A stretch of 64,000 bases of DNA from contig JAWWNJ010000163.1 in the NCBI GenBank assembly GCA_037176885.1, positions 124,001 to 188,000 on the forward strand, read 5' to 3'. This DNA comes from Favolaschia claudopus (Eukaryota; Basidiomycota; Agaricomycetes; Agaricales; Mycenaceae). This document shows, piece after piece, positions 22,331-34,309 of this stretch. The notes below the pieces were generated by a model, which was not told the DNA's origin, searched no databases, and was given only the letters and a program-made list of their open reading frames with translations. The translations under genes were made by a program, and so were the position numbers. Position 1 is the stretch's first letter. Each line of letters starts with the position of its first letter.

Positions 22331-24113
22331 TCAAGCATGCAGTACGTTCAATTTCTGCCTGTCAGGCTGAGAAGATGTTGCGTTAGAATCATATTCAACC
22401 TCTTCCGTCTCCGATTGTGCTTTGAAATTCTGAAGCAATCCTTCCTCTAGAGAGATATCATTTTGCGGATCTATAGTATCTTCTCGGCGCCCCTCTTCTG
22501 GGGATTTTTTCTTCGTGAGCTGCATTCAAATCAACATCGGTTCTCAAGAGGAGAGAAGTTGACCATTCACCGCGACGTATATAGCCGAAGACATGATAAT
22601 TCCTGTCCCAAGAACAGAAAGGAATGTCGGTAAGGTGTGGAAAAAGACGTGCTCAAGAACCGTGGCGAAGATAATCTGTCTGCAAATGAGAACAAAATGA
22701 GTTTCAGAACTAGATACATTACCTCAGTATACAGTGCCATACTGGCACGACCTGCCGCTTCACGCTGGAAACCCATGGTGCGTAGAACCTGTGCCGCGAA
22801 TCCTAGAACTCCGATGACAAGGAGCAGTCCCAACCAAGCTAGACGCGTCGGAATGACCACGGGTTGCCGTAGGATGGCCATCCTGAAAATAAGATGAACG
22901 TTGGGCTCAAGCTGTACTGATTGTTTGATAGGACGTACACGATTGACGCAGCAAAGACTGAGTGAATGGAAAACGAAGCTAACAGATGCAGGGGATGTGC
23001 GCGCCGTCCAATTGCGCGAATCGTTGTCACTGCGTAAAGGGTTCGGCACAGCCGTAACTATAGTAAATTGTGTCTTCAAACTCACTGGCACCAGTTAAAC
23101 CTATGACACCCGAAAGTGCCATTCTGTTGGCGAGTAAATCTCAAGTAACACGGACTAATGTATTGAGCACACCCGATTGCGAACATCCTATGTTTCTCAT
23201 CCGTACTAGGCGAATCATGTCCCGAAGATCCAAACAAGAAATGTGGCCGAGCAATTAATACTACGCCGAACAGACTACACACTTTTCAAACGTTCGAGCC
23301 CGGACTATTACTGAATGGTTGAACAAGATAACTCACAGCTGGCCAGAGCTTCCCTTCGCGAGAACGACTCTTTCAAGAAAACACTAGCAGTCATGGCTGT
23401 ACCCATTGGGACCAGAAAGGATATCACGGTCACATCTGATAGAGAGAGGTATTGCAATGCGAAATAGGTCCCGTTAAGCCCAAGAAATCTTTGAGTGATT
23501 TGAATTCGAGACGAATCATAGCAGGCAATGTGCGACTTACCCTGTGACGCCACGAAGTACAAGGAGACCGCGAACACCTTCCGGTCCGATGAAGGGGTGG
23601 GGAACCCTTTGAAAAAGCCTAAACGAAAACTCAGTGATTACTTAAACGTCGTACAAGAGTCGCAAGAATTACATGTATCCGACGCTGCAAATATAAGTAA
23701 TTGCCTGAAATAATACGTCGTTTAGATCGCGAAATTCTATATGTTTGCGCCTCATACCATGCGCACTATGATCAACTGTAGCAAATTACTGGTCAGTGAT
23801 TGCAAGCATCAACATCACTTCAATTCCGCACCTCGAGCGTCGACATGGGCTCGTCGAGATTTTGCAGTACTTTGACAGCAACATTGACCAAAGAGAATAC
23901 AGCTTGTGCTCCAGTGACCAGCAGAAGACCCGCGTTCAAAGACAGAAATTCTTCCACTCTGCTGCGTATAGAGCGATACCACGAGGTCTGCTCTAAATGA
24001 GGGTTTGGTGGAAAATTGGTGGGAATCGACGTGTAAGGAGAGTCCGACGAGGCTTCGTTAGGTGCTAGAAGCGCGAAATCAGATTGGCCTGCGCTCGAAG
24101 GGACGGACGACAT
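22331..24113 (-). CDS. EamA/DMT-superfamily transporter (SLC35G-like)
   Basis: Ten-helix drug/metabolite transporter with two EamA repeats; cargo unknown. ATG at 24113 (MSSVPSSAGQSDFALLAPNE). The first helix contains LLLVTGAQAVFSLVNVAVKVL, followed by EPMSTLEV. The first repeat ends in FLGLNGTYFALQYLSLSDVTVISFLVPMGTA and VFLKESFSRREALA. Then come CLFGVVLIARPHFLFG and an acidic loop. The second repeat has TTIRAIGRRAHPLH, WLGLLLVIGVLGFAAQVL, RAGRASMALYTEVMY-type and LGTGIIMSSAIYVA segments. The C-terminal tail is hydrophilic and acidic (LTKKKSPEEGRRED), with the stop at 22331-22333. At least seven introns. The family call rests on the EamA-type signatures SLSDVTVISFLVP and VFLKE. Confidence 0.85.
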
Positions 24114-24456
24114 AGCAGCGCCTGAGATGGTGGGACAGGAGGCCAACGCAGGCTTCAACCCTCAGCCGTGAGGTGAAATAAGAAAAGCATTGATGATTGT
24201 GCGCCGATAACGAGCTTAACTAAGTTTGGTTGGAGTGAACCATGGAGAATGTCAATTTCGGTGCCTTGGCCCGGAATGAACCCGAAACGTTGAGATAAAC
24301 AGTCCAATTTTAACCAGCTAGGGAAAGAGGCAGCCCCAGCAGCGTTGAACACCTACTGGTGGATAGTAATTGCTGACAGGGTCAGGCCGATTGTTGCGAT
24401 AAATATGATGAATTCCGTGTATCATACAACAGGTCTTGAAACACTCTTGGAACAAC
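24114..24456. other. Short intergenic stretch
   Basis: Upstream flank of the EamA gene and downstream flank of the SDR gene. Nothing else is seen. Confidence 0.5.
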
Positions 24457-25666
24457 TTAAAACGCGCTGGGAGTCAGTCCACCATCGACAACCAAGATCT
24501 TTGTATCGATTTTGTCGCTATATTTTTAACTGATTCTAGACATCAGTCTACGCACCTTGTTAGTGAGGTATGCATTTGTTATTAAAGTCTCCACAACACC
24601 GGCAACCTCGTCGGGTTTGCCCAAGCGACCTATGGGAATCATTTTCTGGAGGCGGTCAACATGCACAGTCAGTGGTCAGATTCCACGAATCACCCTAATC
24701 TCATCGCTGGGGTTGGCCATCATTGTCGTATCTGGGATATACGTAGCGTGAGGCAACGTTAATCACCGGGTAGAAACCTGAACCTTCGATGAGTGCTGGT
24801 GCTACGGCATTGCAGGTCTGAGATGCGAGTCAGTGACTTTGGAGGAGGTACGAAGGGAAGTTGTCAGCCTAACTATTCCGTCTTTGGCATAGCGGACAGC
24901 TAGCCAATGGACAAGACCATGCAGTGCCGATTTGGAGGAAGCGTAGTGTGGTCCAATCACGCCGCCAATACCTGTCGCGGCGGTGAGAACCAAGACTTTC
25001 ACGATTGATTAGATGTCGACTCTGCTACCTGCAGCTACGCTGTTGAATAGGGTGTATAAGATACATCAATGTAGGTGACACAGAAGATGAAAGAACAGAC
25101 CGCTCGAGCAGAAAACGATGCGACCATACTTGTCAGAGACCATGTGAGGAAGACACAGTTGGGTGAGCTAAGCCAAAAAGATTGAGCAAGGCTGTAGCCC
25201 AATGTGTATCACGAAGAGCACCAAGAAGCTAGAGCCCGTGTTGACCTTCCAAGTCTTCTCAAAGTCCTCGAGCGTCACATCCTCTAAATTGCCTGCCTTG
25301 CCAACGACTTTGCCCGTGGTTCCAGCGTTGTTGAACAAGATATCCGGATGTCCCAAAGAGTCCACCACAGCAGCATGGAGAGCCCTAACACTATCGTAGT
25401 CTCCCAAGTCAGCTTGAAAGGCTTGCGCGCGAATACCGGGAAGTAGCAATAGTTCTGCAACAAGGTCATCCGCGGCTCGCTTCGCATTGTTATAGTGAAC
25501 GGCAATAGAGCATCCTCTGATCGCCAGGGCGATTGCGGTTGCTTGGCCGATGCCTCCGCTGCGTGAATTGTTTCGAGACATTCAAGTCAACAGATTTTCA
25601 TTTGAGCTGGCAACTTTTCACTTACGAGCAGCCCGTTATTAAAGCCAGTTTTCCGCTGAGCGACAT
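24457..25666 (-). CDS. Short-chain dehydrogenase/reductase (FabG-like)
   Basis: NAD(P)-dependent oxidoreductase of the classical SDR family. A short first exon from the ATG at 25666 encodes MSLSGKLALITGCS. It is spliced to GGIGQATAIALAIRG, completing the cofactor motif T-G-x3-G-I-G. Then follow an NNAG motif in DILFNNAGTTGKVVGKAG, TWKVNTGSSFLV, YGRIVFCSS, and the catalytic Y-x3-K in GPHYASSKSALHGLVHW. AVRYAKDGI follows. The C-terminal exons read MIPIGRLGKPDEVAGVVETL, then ILVVDGGLTPSAF, with the stop at 24457-24459. The overall pattern resembles 3-oxoacyl-ACP reductase-type enzymes, but the substrate cannot be inferred. Several introns interrupt the gene. The first intron falls inside the Rossmann glycine motif. 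Confidence 0.9.
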
Positions 25667-26051
25667 GGTAGACGCAGTTCAAATTGTGATTTCAATGAAG
25701 TAGAATCTACGTGGTTCAACGAGGAGTGCGATGTGGGATCTGGGGATGAGCAAGACTTGGGGTCCCTTCACTGGCAGCGGATCATTCTGCCCCGGGCCGC
25801 GGGCCGAAGTTGAACCAACTTTGCCGTTTTTGAACGTGAACCGTCATTGGTTTCTTCATCATTGACGGGCCTGTGCGCCGGCGTCATTTCCTTGCGAGGT
25901 AAGTATCCCCATGATAGTATAGTCAAAATACCATCCGGATTACTTTTTTCCAGGTCCAACGTTGCAATTGTGGTTCAACTTTCGAAACTCTTGTGCCAAT
26001 TGACTACTAGTACATGGCACCGAGTCTCCGGCTGATATAGTCCAGTATCTT
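25667..26051. other. Intergenic stretch
   Basis: Promoter region of the SDR gene and 3' flank of the ataxin-10 homologue, both minus strand. No other feature recognised. Confidence 0.5.
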
Positions 26052-28173
26052 CTAATCTAATCGGTCTCCCTGAATCTCATTGGTGTTGTTGCCGCCAGCC
26101 ATTTCGACCCTCCTTTGATTTTCCGGGTTATCTTCCAATAAATTATGAAGGGCGAATATCGCATGTTCCCGCAAGTCTGTAAGTGAAAGGAAAAGCAATA
26201 AGTGACCTTCCACATTCTGTTGATAACTGGGAGACCAACATGGATTCCTCTCATCAATCACACACAGATTCATCACCACTTCTACGCCTCCACAAACGCG
26301 CGCACGATCCTGGACGGCCTTGTCACCGTGGCACAGAATTCCCAACAGACGAACTAGGTCCCTCTTGAGATAGGTAAATCCTGTTGCATCACCGACTCCT
26401 TCAGGCAATGCCGCCGCCCCTTCAGCTCGCACAGGTTTCCCAAAGTTGATGCGCGGTAAGAACAAATCCAGTAAATGCAGAAGCTCTGCCAGACGTGAAT
26501 GGTTTCAGTAACGTTACGGTGAACAAAGTCCACCCCGACTTGCCTATAAGGCTCTCGACAATGCCAGTATCGCCAGAGCGGGCCTCGTTGAAAAAATCTT
26601 GCGGCAACTTTATTTTCGCTTTCTCGGTGGCGTCGGCGTCGGCTGATGTCAGGGTAATCGTCACAATACACTGAGTAACCAGCACAAGCGCCTCGCTGGC
26701 CTTGGGTAACATGACATCCAGCGAAGAGGGCGGGTCAAACGTCGATTTCGTGGCAGCAGCATCTCGTTCGGGTGTGGCAGTGGAGGATGGAGATTCAAGA
26801 GAATCGCGAATAGACCGTTGCGCATAGGTCGAGAGCAAGAGGAAAGTTTCAGCAAGCATGGGGCGTAACCTGCTATGCAACTCTATCGCCTGACGCGCAT
26901 TTGGTCTGTCGGAGACTCCGACGCTAGATGCCTGCAAATACGAGTCTGTGAGTTTGAGGACAGTTGTTTGATGGGGGGTAATGATTTCGCCAGACCTGCC
27001 TAGATCAGCTTCGATAAAATTGGAAGACGAAGAACATACATTGAAAGTCGCGCAAAAAGGCCCGGTATCAAATCCAATGCAATTATTCTGGAAAATATCT
27101 CATAACTGTGGGACAAAAATCGTTCCTCAGTCGAAGACAGAGGAAGGAAACACTCACCCCACATCGAATACTCGCGCTCCGTCAGACCCCTCGTCTGCGT
27201 CATAAAACTGAACCATATCATCCAAAAGCAAAATGCACATCCTCACGCCGATATCAGTTCTTGTCAATGTTTTCCTGTGCATGTTCAATCAGAACAGAAA
27301 GAGCAGCAATGAGTATTTAGCGAACATCCGCGTCAAACTTCCATCGATACAATTCAGAACCATTACAATCGTTGCAACTAGTGTTCGTGGATCTCTAGAT
27401 GCTAGAAGCCGCCTGAAATGCAGTGACATAAGTGAACAGCAAGTGATATAAACGGCCAGATACGCACAATATTACGACGTCTTTCTCTGACAGATTTGTA
27501 TATGTATTCCACAGCTTGGCTGCGAGAATCTCGTTCCCGGTGACGATATTGGCTAATGCCTGAGACAAAACGCGAGCGACCAGAATCCCTGGATGCTTTG
27601 AGCAAGCAGTCAGGGTCCCGAAGTAAGGATGTCAAACCCTGCTCGTTTTCCGCATATACCCAAGCCGTGTAGTGATGAAGAAGCTGCCTAATGAAGGGTT
27701 CCCATTCACTGTCGATAAAATCGAATGTTGATGCTTCGGGGTAGAAAACGCCAACGCTTACTATGCCTTTTCCTGGTTTTGCGGAACACCGGCCACGACA
27801 TTCCGCGTGAATCGCGCGAGACTAAGGCAGAGTTCCGCATACGCTCCAGCTGTCGGCCTATCAGTATTATTGTTGGTCTCCGATTCGCTAGCGCTGGGTG
27901 TCGTTGATTCAACTGTTTGAAGATCAGAGAGTTGGTGCCAAAGTCTTTCAATTTCCCTCCAACGTGTGTCCGACTCTCCCAGGAGAGGTCTGATGGTCAG
28001 CAAGCATTATATATCTTTTGCACATATTACCTCGTTCGAGAATCCAACGTTGCTGTGATTGATTCCAAGCTTTCCGCAATCGCCGTTACACTTCCACTGT
28101 GGGATGCTATGTCTCCAGTACTGGATGCGTAGATGAAGGTGGAGATCAACTTCTTCAAATTGGGATCTGACAT
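26052..28173 (-). CDS. Ataxin-10 domain protein
   Basis: Homologue of ataxin-10 (fungal Ctr86-type), an armadillo-like helical protein linked in other eukaryotes to cytokinesis and ciliary or polarity functions. ATG at 28173 (MSDPNLKKLISTFIYASSTG). The hallmark C-terminal block reads TYLKRDLVRLLGILCHGDKA, then QDRARVCGGVEVVMNLCVID and ERNP. After an intron it continues LREHAIFALHNLLEDNPENQ, ending at the stop at 26052. The central part (about 26.4-27.9 kb) holds helical, Leu-rich exons, including LRPMLAETFLLLSTYAQRSI and a Ser/Pro-rich acidic insert. At least eight introns are present, so the middle exon boundaries are approximate. The C-terminal domain is highly diagnostic. Confidence 0.88.
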
Positions 28174-28529
28174 GGCGAGCGAAGCCAAAAAAAAGGGCCG
28201 ATGGATGTCGGAGACAAGAAACGGATGGGCTCGGAGTCGGAAATTCTAAAAGCACTTACGTCACACACACAACTGTCAATATCTGTCAACATTAGGGAAA
28301 ACGTGGATTCACATGGCGATCCATGGCTGATTAGAGAACTGAAGCATCATGGGGTCTGCTGAGTATCTGTCGAATTTCATACGAGTCTCGATTCAGCTCA
28401 AAAACTAAATTTTGTCCAGAATTCGACCGACTTGAGATTTGCTGCTCGTTATAATATTCAAGTCTGGACTGTGGTAAGTACAAGCCTCAGGTCAAGTTGC
28501 AATCGAACACAGATCGGCCATCCAACGGT
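28174..28529. other. Intergenic stretch
   Basis: Promoter side of the ataxin-10 gene and 3' flank of the S9 peptidase gene. No other feature seen. Confidence 0.5.
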
Positions 28530-30846
28530 CTACTTGATCTTGAGCATCCTCTCATAAAAAGCAAGTTCCCTTTCCAAAGCATCGACCATATTTTCCTCCT
28601 TCCTCCAACCATGGCCCTCACCAGGATAGAGTTTGTATTCGACCTTGCCACCTCGACGTTGAATGCTCTCCACAATAGCTAAAAGAAGGAAAATCGTTAT
28701 AAGAAAAGAAAATCAAGTCGTATCTGAAAACATCGCACCTTCAGCTTGCTCTTTGGGAACCACCCTGTCAAGTTCTCCTTGCAATATCTGAATATCTTAT
28801 TAGCTGTTCGAGGAAAAGAGCAAAGTCGTCATACCAAGAGCGGCGACACAATGCTATCGGCGTGAGTGACCGGAGAGCGTTCCTTGTACACCTCCGGGAT
28901 CTCTTTGCTAGTCCCGCCCAATAATCCGTGGCCGTATCCTGACTCGAATTTATGTGTATCGTCCATAAGCAGACGGAGATCGCTTATCCCATAGCAAGAC
29001 GTCGCAGCCGCAAAAGTCGTTACATCGGAACTCATGCTGACTGCGCCGAGTGTTGTGAGACCACCGGCTGACGTTCCGCGGATAACGATTCGCTTGGGAT
29101 CGATGAGGTTATGTGGAGGTTGAGAAATTATTTTCGCAGCCTGGATGCAGTCTTCGATGTCCGTGACACCCCACTGGCCTTTGAGGCGTTCGACGTATGC
29201 TAGGGTGAATGGTCGGAGTTAGCGTAAGTTGAACAACAATAAACGTACCCCTGCCATATCCAGATGAACCTCCGAAATTGACATTCAACCTAAATGAGGA
29301 TATTCTCGCAAAATACTCCAGAACCTGAGCATGTTACGCACCATGCCCATCCGCGTGAAGTATAGAATTGATACATCATATCCAGCGCATGTCCCAGATG
29401 ATGTGTCGGTCCGCCATGAGCATATAGCACACAAGGCGGTTTCTCTCCACTGATACTTGTGCCGGAATACTCCGGATTGGTAGGTGGATAAAATAATATG
29501 TGGACGGGATGACCATCAGGCCCAGCTTCGAGTTTTATGGGTTGCGCAACAGAGATCAAGCCGGCGGGAAAGCCAGCCGCATCCGCAGCCTGGTGTGAGA
29601 CTACCGGTGAAAATGAGGCAGAGGATTCACCGGAGATGGTACAGAAGACAAGCTCTGACGGAGCATCAACACGCTCGCCGAGAAATACGACTTTGTCGGA
29701 ACCAACTGCCTGCATGCATTGAATTCCAACATATGGATTATCAACGAGTTGCCTGGTCCCTGTGGCGATGTCGACGATATAGAGAACGCTCCGGCCATCC
29801 TTGAATGCGGCGAACAAAGCCCTTTTGCCCTCGTCGATGACAGCATACGGAGAGCGACCCAACACCCATGCGGGCTCTCCGAAATCTTGATCCAACGGTT
29901 CAGGGAACACTGGGCTAGCCTCCGACACGTATTTCCAGGGGTTTTGATAGCCAGATTTGTCGGATGTGAAGAGCAACGTCGAATTCGTCGCCCATGATGG
30001 ATAAGACACGCTATGAGTTGTTTTAGTCCCCGAAATATAAGTCGAGTTGGCGATTTCAAGCCGTTCAGCATCCACAGCGACATCGGCGACATAGATTTCG
30101 GCGCCTTGCCTAGGAACGAATTAGTCTGTTGGACATTTTGTGATGCGAGGACAGACCAGGGCATATCGGGCAGAAACCACTGCTGCCAGACGATACGAGT
30201 GCCATCAGGGGAGAACTTTGGGGATCCATAGAAATCGGCTCCGGCAACCAGAGGGCTAATAGATTGAGACTTTGTGTTGATGATGCAAATAGTATTTACG
30301 ACGGCGGTCGGGGAGGAGGAGTCAGAATGATCTTCGAGGACAGATACGAGTAGATGCGGATGCTTGGGATGCACATCAAAATTAGCGAACCGAAGGACCT
30401 TGCTCTCTGTCCTTGATCAGCTTGAACTCATTCTTTCAAAAATAGCAGTACTACTGACCTGGAGTGACCGCGCGAGGCTCGCTACCCTCCTTAACATCAA
30501 CAGCGTACACCCGGCCATCGCCAAAGTGAGAAAAATACGCGAGGGCATCGTGCACAATCGCGGGCGCTCCCCCGTATTCCATCACTCCAGTGCGCACATT
30601 CCATTGCTTCCCTACGACATCGCGTCCCGTGCGAGACTCGACGAGAACACACCGCCCGCTCTCTGACGGTCTACTGTCGACGTGGTATACCGCACTGGTT
30701 GCGCGATCAACGACGATTTCTGTAATTTTAACAGACTGGGATCATCTCAGTAGGAATTTGGGGTAGTAGAAACAGATGTATACTCCTTTGGTTATATTCT
30801 GGGCGGTTATCGGAGAGTTCCAAGTCCCATACGGCGCCGTCGACAT
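28530..30846 (-). CDS. Prolyl oligopeptidase family S9 (acylaminoacyl-peptidase/DPP-like)
   Basis: Serine peptidase with an N-terminal beta-propeller and a C-terminal alpha/beta-hydrolase domain. ATG at 30846 (MSTAPYGTWNSPITAQNITKG, a typical S9C start). Propeller strands include HPHLLVSVLEDHSD, FYGSPKFSPDGTRIVWQQW and FTSDKSGYQNPW. The hydrolase domain begins PPCVLYAHGGPTHHLGHALD, then VNFGGSSGYGR and YVERLKGQWGVTDIEDCIQA. The nucleophile Ser is in RIVIRGTSAGGLT, the Asp in LQGELDRVVPKEQAE, and the His in YPGEGHGWRKEENM. The end is YERMLKIK with the stop at 28530-28532. All three catalytic residues are present. There is no signal peptide, so it is probably cytosolic. Between 30847 and 31071 the frame stays open on the same strand but looks like leader sequence. 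Confidence 0.92.
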
Positions 30847-31300
30847 TCTAAACACTGGACGCGGCGAACAAGAGGCAAAGCGTGGGAGGGAGGAAGTGAT
30901 CCGCTGATGTTTCATCAATACCATCGGGCCGCGAACTCCGACTTCAACCACAACCAGTGCACCCTCTGTTCTTTCAAGTAGATTATCTGCGCGAGCAACT
31001 CTGCGTTGATCATTTTGAGTCCTGTCAACACGGCTCTTCCAAACTTTTCGGCCTGCATTGAACTTTCCCATCCCAGATACCGGAAATTGGACCTTTCAAC
31101 TCAGCCTTTTGAAGTTTTGTGGCGGAAGAACTGAAGATGACTCAGACCGCGGTGTGGTGGTGTTTGGGGTGAGTACTTAGTCATTTCTTTTAACCTAATA
31201 CCCGACCGGAAGTAGACGTCATACGGAATCTTGTTCAAGTGCAACGGTATAAATATCCGCCAAGTTCACTAGCTCTCTCATTCTTCCTCCCACAACCACC
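30847..31300. other. Divergent promoter region
   Basis: Separates the S9 peptidase (minus) from the aldo/keto reductase (plus). A TATA box for the latter lies at 31248-31255. Confidence 0.55.
31248..31255 (+). promoter_or_regulatory. TATA box of the aldo/keto reductase gene
   Basis: TATAAATA lies 53 bp upstream of the ATG at 31301, followed by a pyrimidine-rich leader ending CACAACCACC before the ATG. Confidence 0.6.
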
Positions 31301-32787
31301 ATGTCTATTCCAACCAGGAAAATTGGCCAGGCTGATGTCTCTGAGATCGGCTTCGGTGCCATGGGCATATCTGCATTTTATGGCTCAGTGGAGTCCGATG
31401 AAGAACGGTTCAAAGTAACTATTTCAAGTTGAGCCACTGCTGCTGAAGTCGAGTTCATCTCATCCAGGTCTTGGACGCTGCGCATGCTGGAGGCTGTCGT
31501 CACTGGGACACCGCGCATATTTATGGCGATTCTGAGGAGCTGATTGGGAAGTGGTAAGTAATAAACCATGTCCATGTTCAATTTTGTTCTCAATCCGTCG
31601 TCTTCGAGGTTCAAGCGGACTGGAAAGAGAAACGATATATTTCTTGCCACGAAATGTGGAGTCAGCCTCGCGACTGGCGTATGTGCAGACCCCAAATTCA
31701 TCAAGGAACAAATGGAGACGTCGCTCTCCCGTCTGGGAGTCGATAGTGTTGATCTGTACTATCTACACCGGTGCGTTGATAACATACACCCTCGCGCTTC
31801 GCTCTCGATGCTGATTACCGTTGATTCAGGGTGGATCCCAAGACTCCCATCGAGATAGCCGTCGGCGCGATGGCCGAACTCGTCAAGTATGTTGTTCTAT
31901 GGTCCGCTCGCTAAGCCACAAATTCAGTAATAAAACTTGTAGAGAAGGCAAGGCGAAATATCTTGGTTTGTCGGAATGTTCTGCGAAGGCTCTCCGCCGC
32001 GCCCACGCCGTGCATCCGATCTCTGCTCTTCAGATCGAATACTCCCCTTTCGTACTTGACATCGAAGATCCCAAGATTGCCTTACTGGAAACTTGCCGCG
32101 AACTGGGGGTAACCGTTGTAGCCTACAGTCCTTTGGGACGCGGAATGCTCACAGGTATTTTGTTCTTACTCGGTGATAGTTCGCTAAATGTATTGTGTAG
32201 GACAATACGTATGGTTTTCAGTTTTATTTTCTTTGCGAATCGGCGACGGACTATTTTACAGAAATCCCCCGATGATTTTGAGGAAAAAGACTTCAGGCGA
32301 ACTGTACCAAAGTTCGCCACTCGTGGACTCCGGCCATTCGTATTCTTATTGACTTGGTCAACAGGTACTCTCGTGAAAATTTCCCCAAGATTCTCGATGT
32401 TGTGTCGCGCCTGAAGCGGATAGGTGAAAAACACAATGCAACCGCAGGGCAAGTGACTCTAGCATGGATCCTAGCCCAAGGCCCTGAATTTGTTCGAGTC
32501 GTTTATCTGGTCTCCCTCTCTGATCTCAACATCGTTTCGTTTCCTTTAGGTTGTTATACCTGGCACTAAGCGCGTTAAGGCATGTATCTTCTCGGCTCCA
32601 TTTTTTCCTTCCTTATCTTTGTCTGCAGTACCTCAAAGAGAACCTTGGAGCGTCCGCAATCAAACTCGATGTGGAGGAAATTGCTGCAGTGCGAAAGATC
32701 GCGGAAGAAAGTGAGATTCCTGGGACACGGTACAGCGAAGAGAGGATGGTGGGAATTCTCATTGATAGTCCTGAGTTGCCCGCGTAA
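31301..32787 (+). CDS. Aldo/keto reductase
   Basis: NADPH-dependent carbonyl reductase of the AKR superfamily (TIM barrel), similar to the YakC/pyridoxal-reductase-like group. ATG at 31301 ([20 protein letters not shown]). The catalytic tetrad is visible: Asp and Tyr in [18 protein letters not shown], Lys in [11 protein letters not shown], and His in [10 protein letters not shown]. Next come [33 protein letters not shown] and [14 protein letters not shown]. The NADPH-binding end is [17 protein letters not shown]. The C-terminus reads [19 protein letters not shown], with the stop at 32785-32787. About seven short introns. No tailoring neighbours suggest a biosynthetic cluster, so general carbonyl detoxification or vitamin B6 metabolism are equally possible. 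Confidence 0.92.
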
Positions 32788-32931
32788 ATGTCAAGCATCC
32801 GTAGCTCGCCGTTCTATAAATCTCGTAGAACATTATACGTGTGACATGTGTTTACTGTAAGATGAAGGTCGTGAGTACTGAAGAGCAGTGAGCTATACGT
32901 TGATTCATGCACATCGAGACAAGTTTCCAGG

Positions 32932-34309
32932 TCAAACGGCGGGCAGATTGATCTCAGCGTAACGAGGAGGAGTGCCGCCGCCAACCTGACGCGCCTTCCT
33001 TCGCTTGTAGACATAATCCGGGATCGCTGCTTTGAGTTGTTTCTTAATCCACAGATATGCCACGATCGTAACGACGATTCCAGCTACGAGAACCACATTT
33101 TCCACAATCTTGCTTGTTCCATCATCTGACGAGTGCGTCAGTACAGCTTCCAAGTATCGCCAAAAACAACTGTAGGAACGCACCTTCAACGGAAGGCTGC
33201 ATTACATGTCCTATGTAGACGGGAACCAGTTGCTTGGGAAGAGATAATATCGCAGCAGCAAGGAATACCCAAAATGCTGAATAGAATGGTCAGACTGGTG
33301 TGCAGTCAATGAAACTGTGAAGGGCCCACAAATTCCAACCGTAGAGAACACGGTGGTCGCAACTGGGCAACGGTTAGTATACAACAAGGATACAGTATAA
33401 TCCGAGACGAACAATGAGGGGGGACAGCGCTGTAGCGAATCACTGCGTTGTCGAGTTGAGGATGTTGTAATTCAAGGTGAAAAGAAAAAAACTCAACCCA
33501 AGATGACCCAGAAGCCTCCGTTGCGCACGATGGAGGCCAGAAGGCCATAATCTACGCTTTTGAGTTCGAGCTTTGCACCTCGGGCGGAGCAGGCGTATTT
33601 GAAGGTGAAGAAATTTGCGACTTCGCCTATGACGGTGCCGGCTATTAAATAATCGTGAGCTTTTGCGAGAATTTCAGACGAAAAGTGATTCACCAGCTAC
33701 GATAGCAAAAGCCTCAGGGAGATCCCAGGTGACACCAACGAGAGTGGCTACAAGTTCTTGTCCGAAGAGCTAGTAGACGGAACTCAGAGACAAAAGTGTT
33801 CAATAGACGCTCAGAGACAGTGCTTACCGGGGGGAAAGAGAATACGATGATGATAGCAATAGGTATAAGGGGACCAATAGAATGACTGTGAGTTGTGAGG
33901 AGAACCCGACTCGTCAATTGAAATTGCCCCTACTCGCGCAGCCAATCCGTGGCAGGTTTCAGACCGTGAACGATATTCTTGGTCTCCACCGAAATGAGAA
34001 CGGCTATCCCGATGACAATGGCGATTATCGCATACAGCTCTAATAATAATACAATAGTGAGTATCGCCAGCTCAGGGAGGGTAGCGGAGGTTACTGACTA
34101 ATTTTCTCTTGAGTTGTCCGTTCGGGCTTGATCCCATGAAGAAGATTGAACTCCTCTTGAGTCGGGCTTGGTGTACGCGAAATTTCTCGGGCATATCCCA
34201 GCTGCTGCCCATCTTTCAGCTTGGACGAGTCGTCAAATGTGGATAGAGATAATTCGGAGTTGGATGGGTAACCGCCATACACCGGGTGTGGCGCGTGAAG
34301 AGTGGACAT
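32932..34309 (-). CDS. VTT-domain (TVP38/DedA-type) membrane protein, dispersed copy 6
   Basis: Sixth paralogue, about 14.5 kb away from the array. ATG at 34309 (MSTLHAPHPVYGGYPSNSE). The cytosolic motif is SRTPSPTQEEFNLLHGIKPE. The first helix follows (LYAIIAIVIGIAVLISVE), with KNIVHGLKPATDWLRE after it. The next helix ends IAIIIVFSFPP. The core has LFGQELVATLVGVTWDLPEA, GTVIGEVANFFTFKYACSAR, KLELKSVDYGLLASIV, VIRYSAVPPH and AAAILSLPKQLVPVYIGH. The tail is DYVYKRRKARQVGGGTPPRY with the stop at 32932-32934. It is closest in core and in the N-terminal HP-YGGYP-type start to copies 1 and 4. A TATTTAAATA box lies 83 bp upstream. It is tail-to-tail with the aldo/keto reductase gene. Confidence 0.88.

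Noticed and set aside
30847..31071. N-terminal extension of the S9 peptidase
   Set aside because: The frame is open, but the family-typical start is MSTAPYGTWNSPIT at 30846; the extension is basic and shows no conserved sequence.
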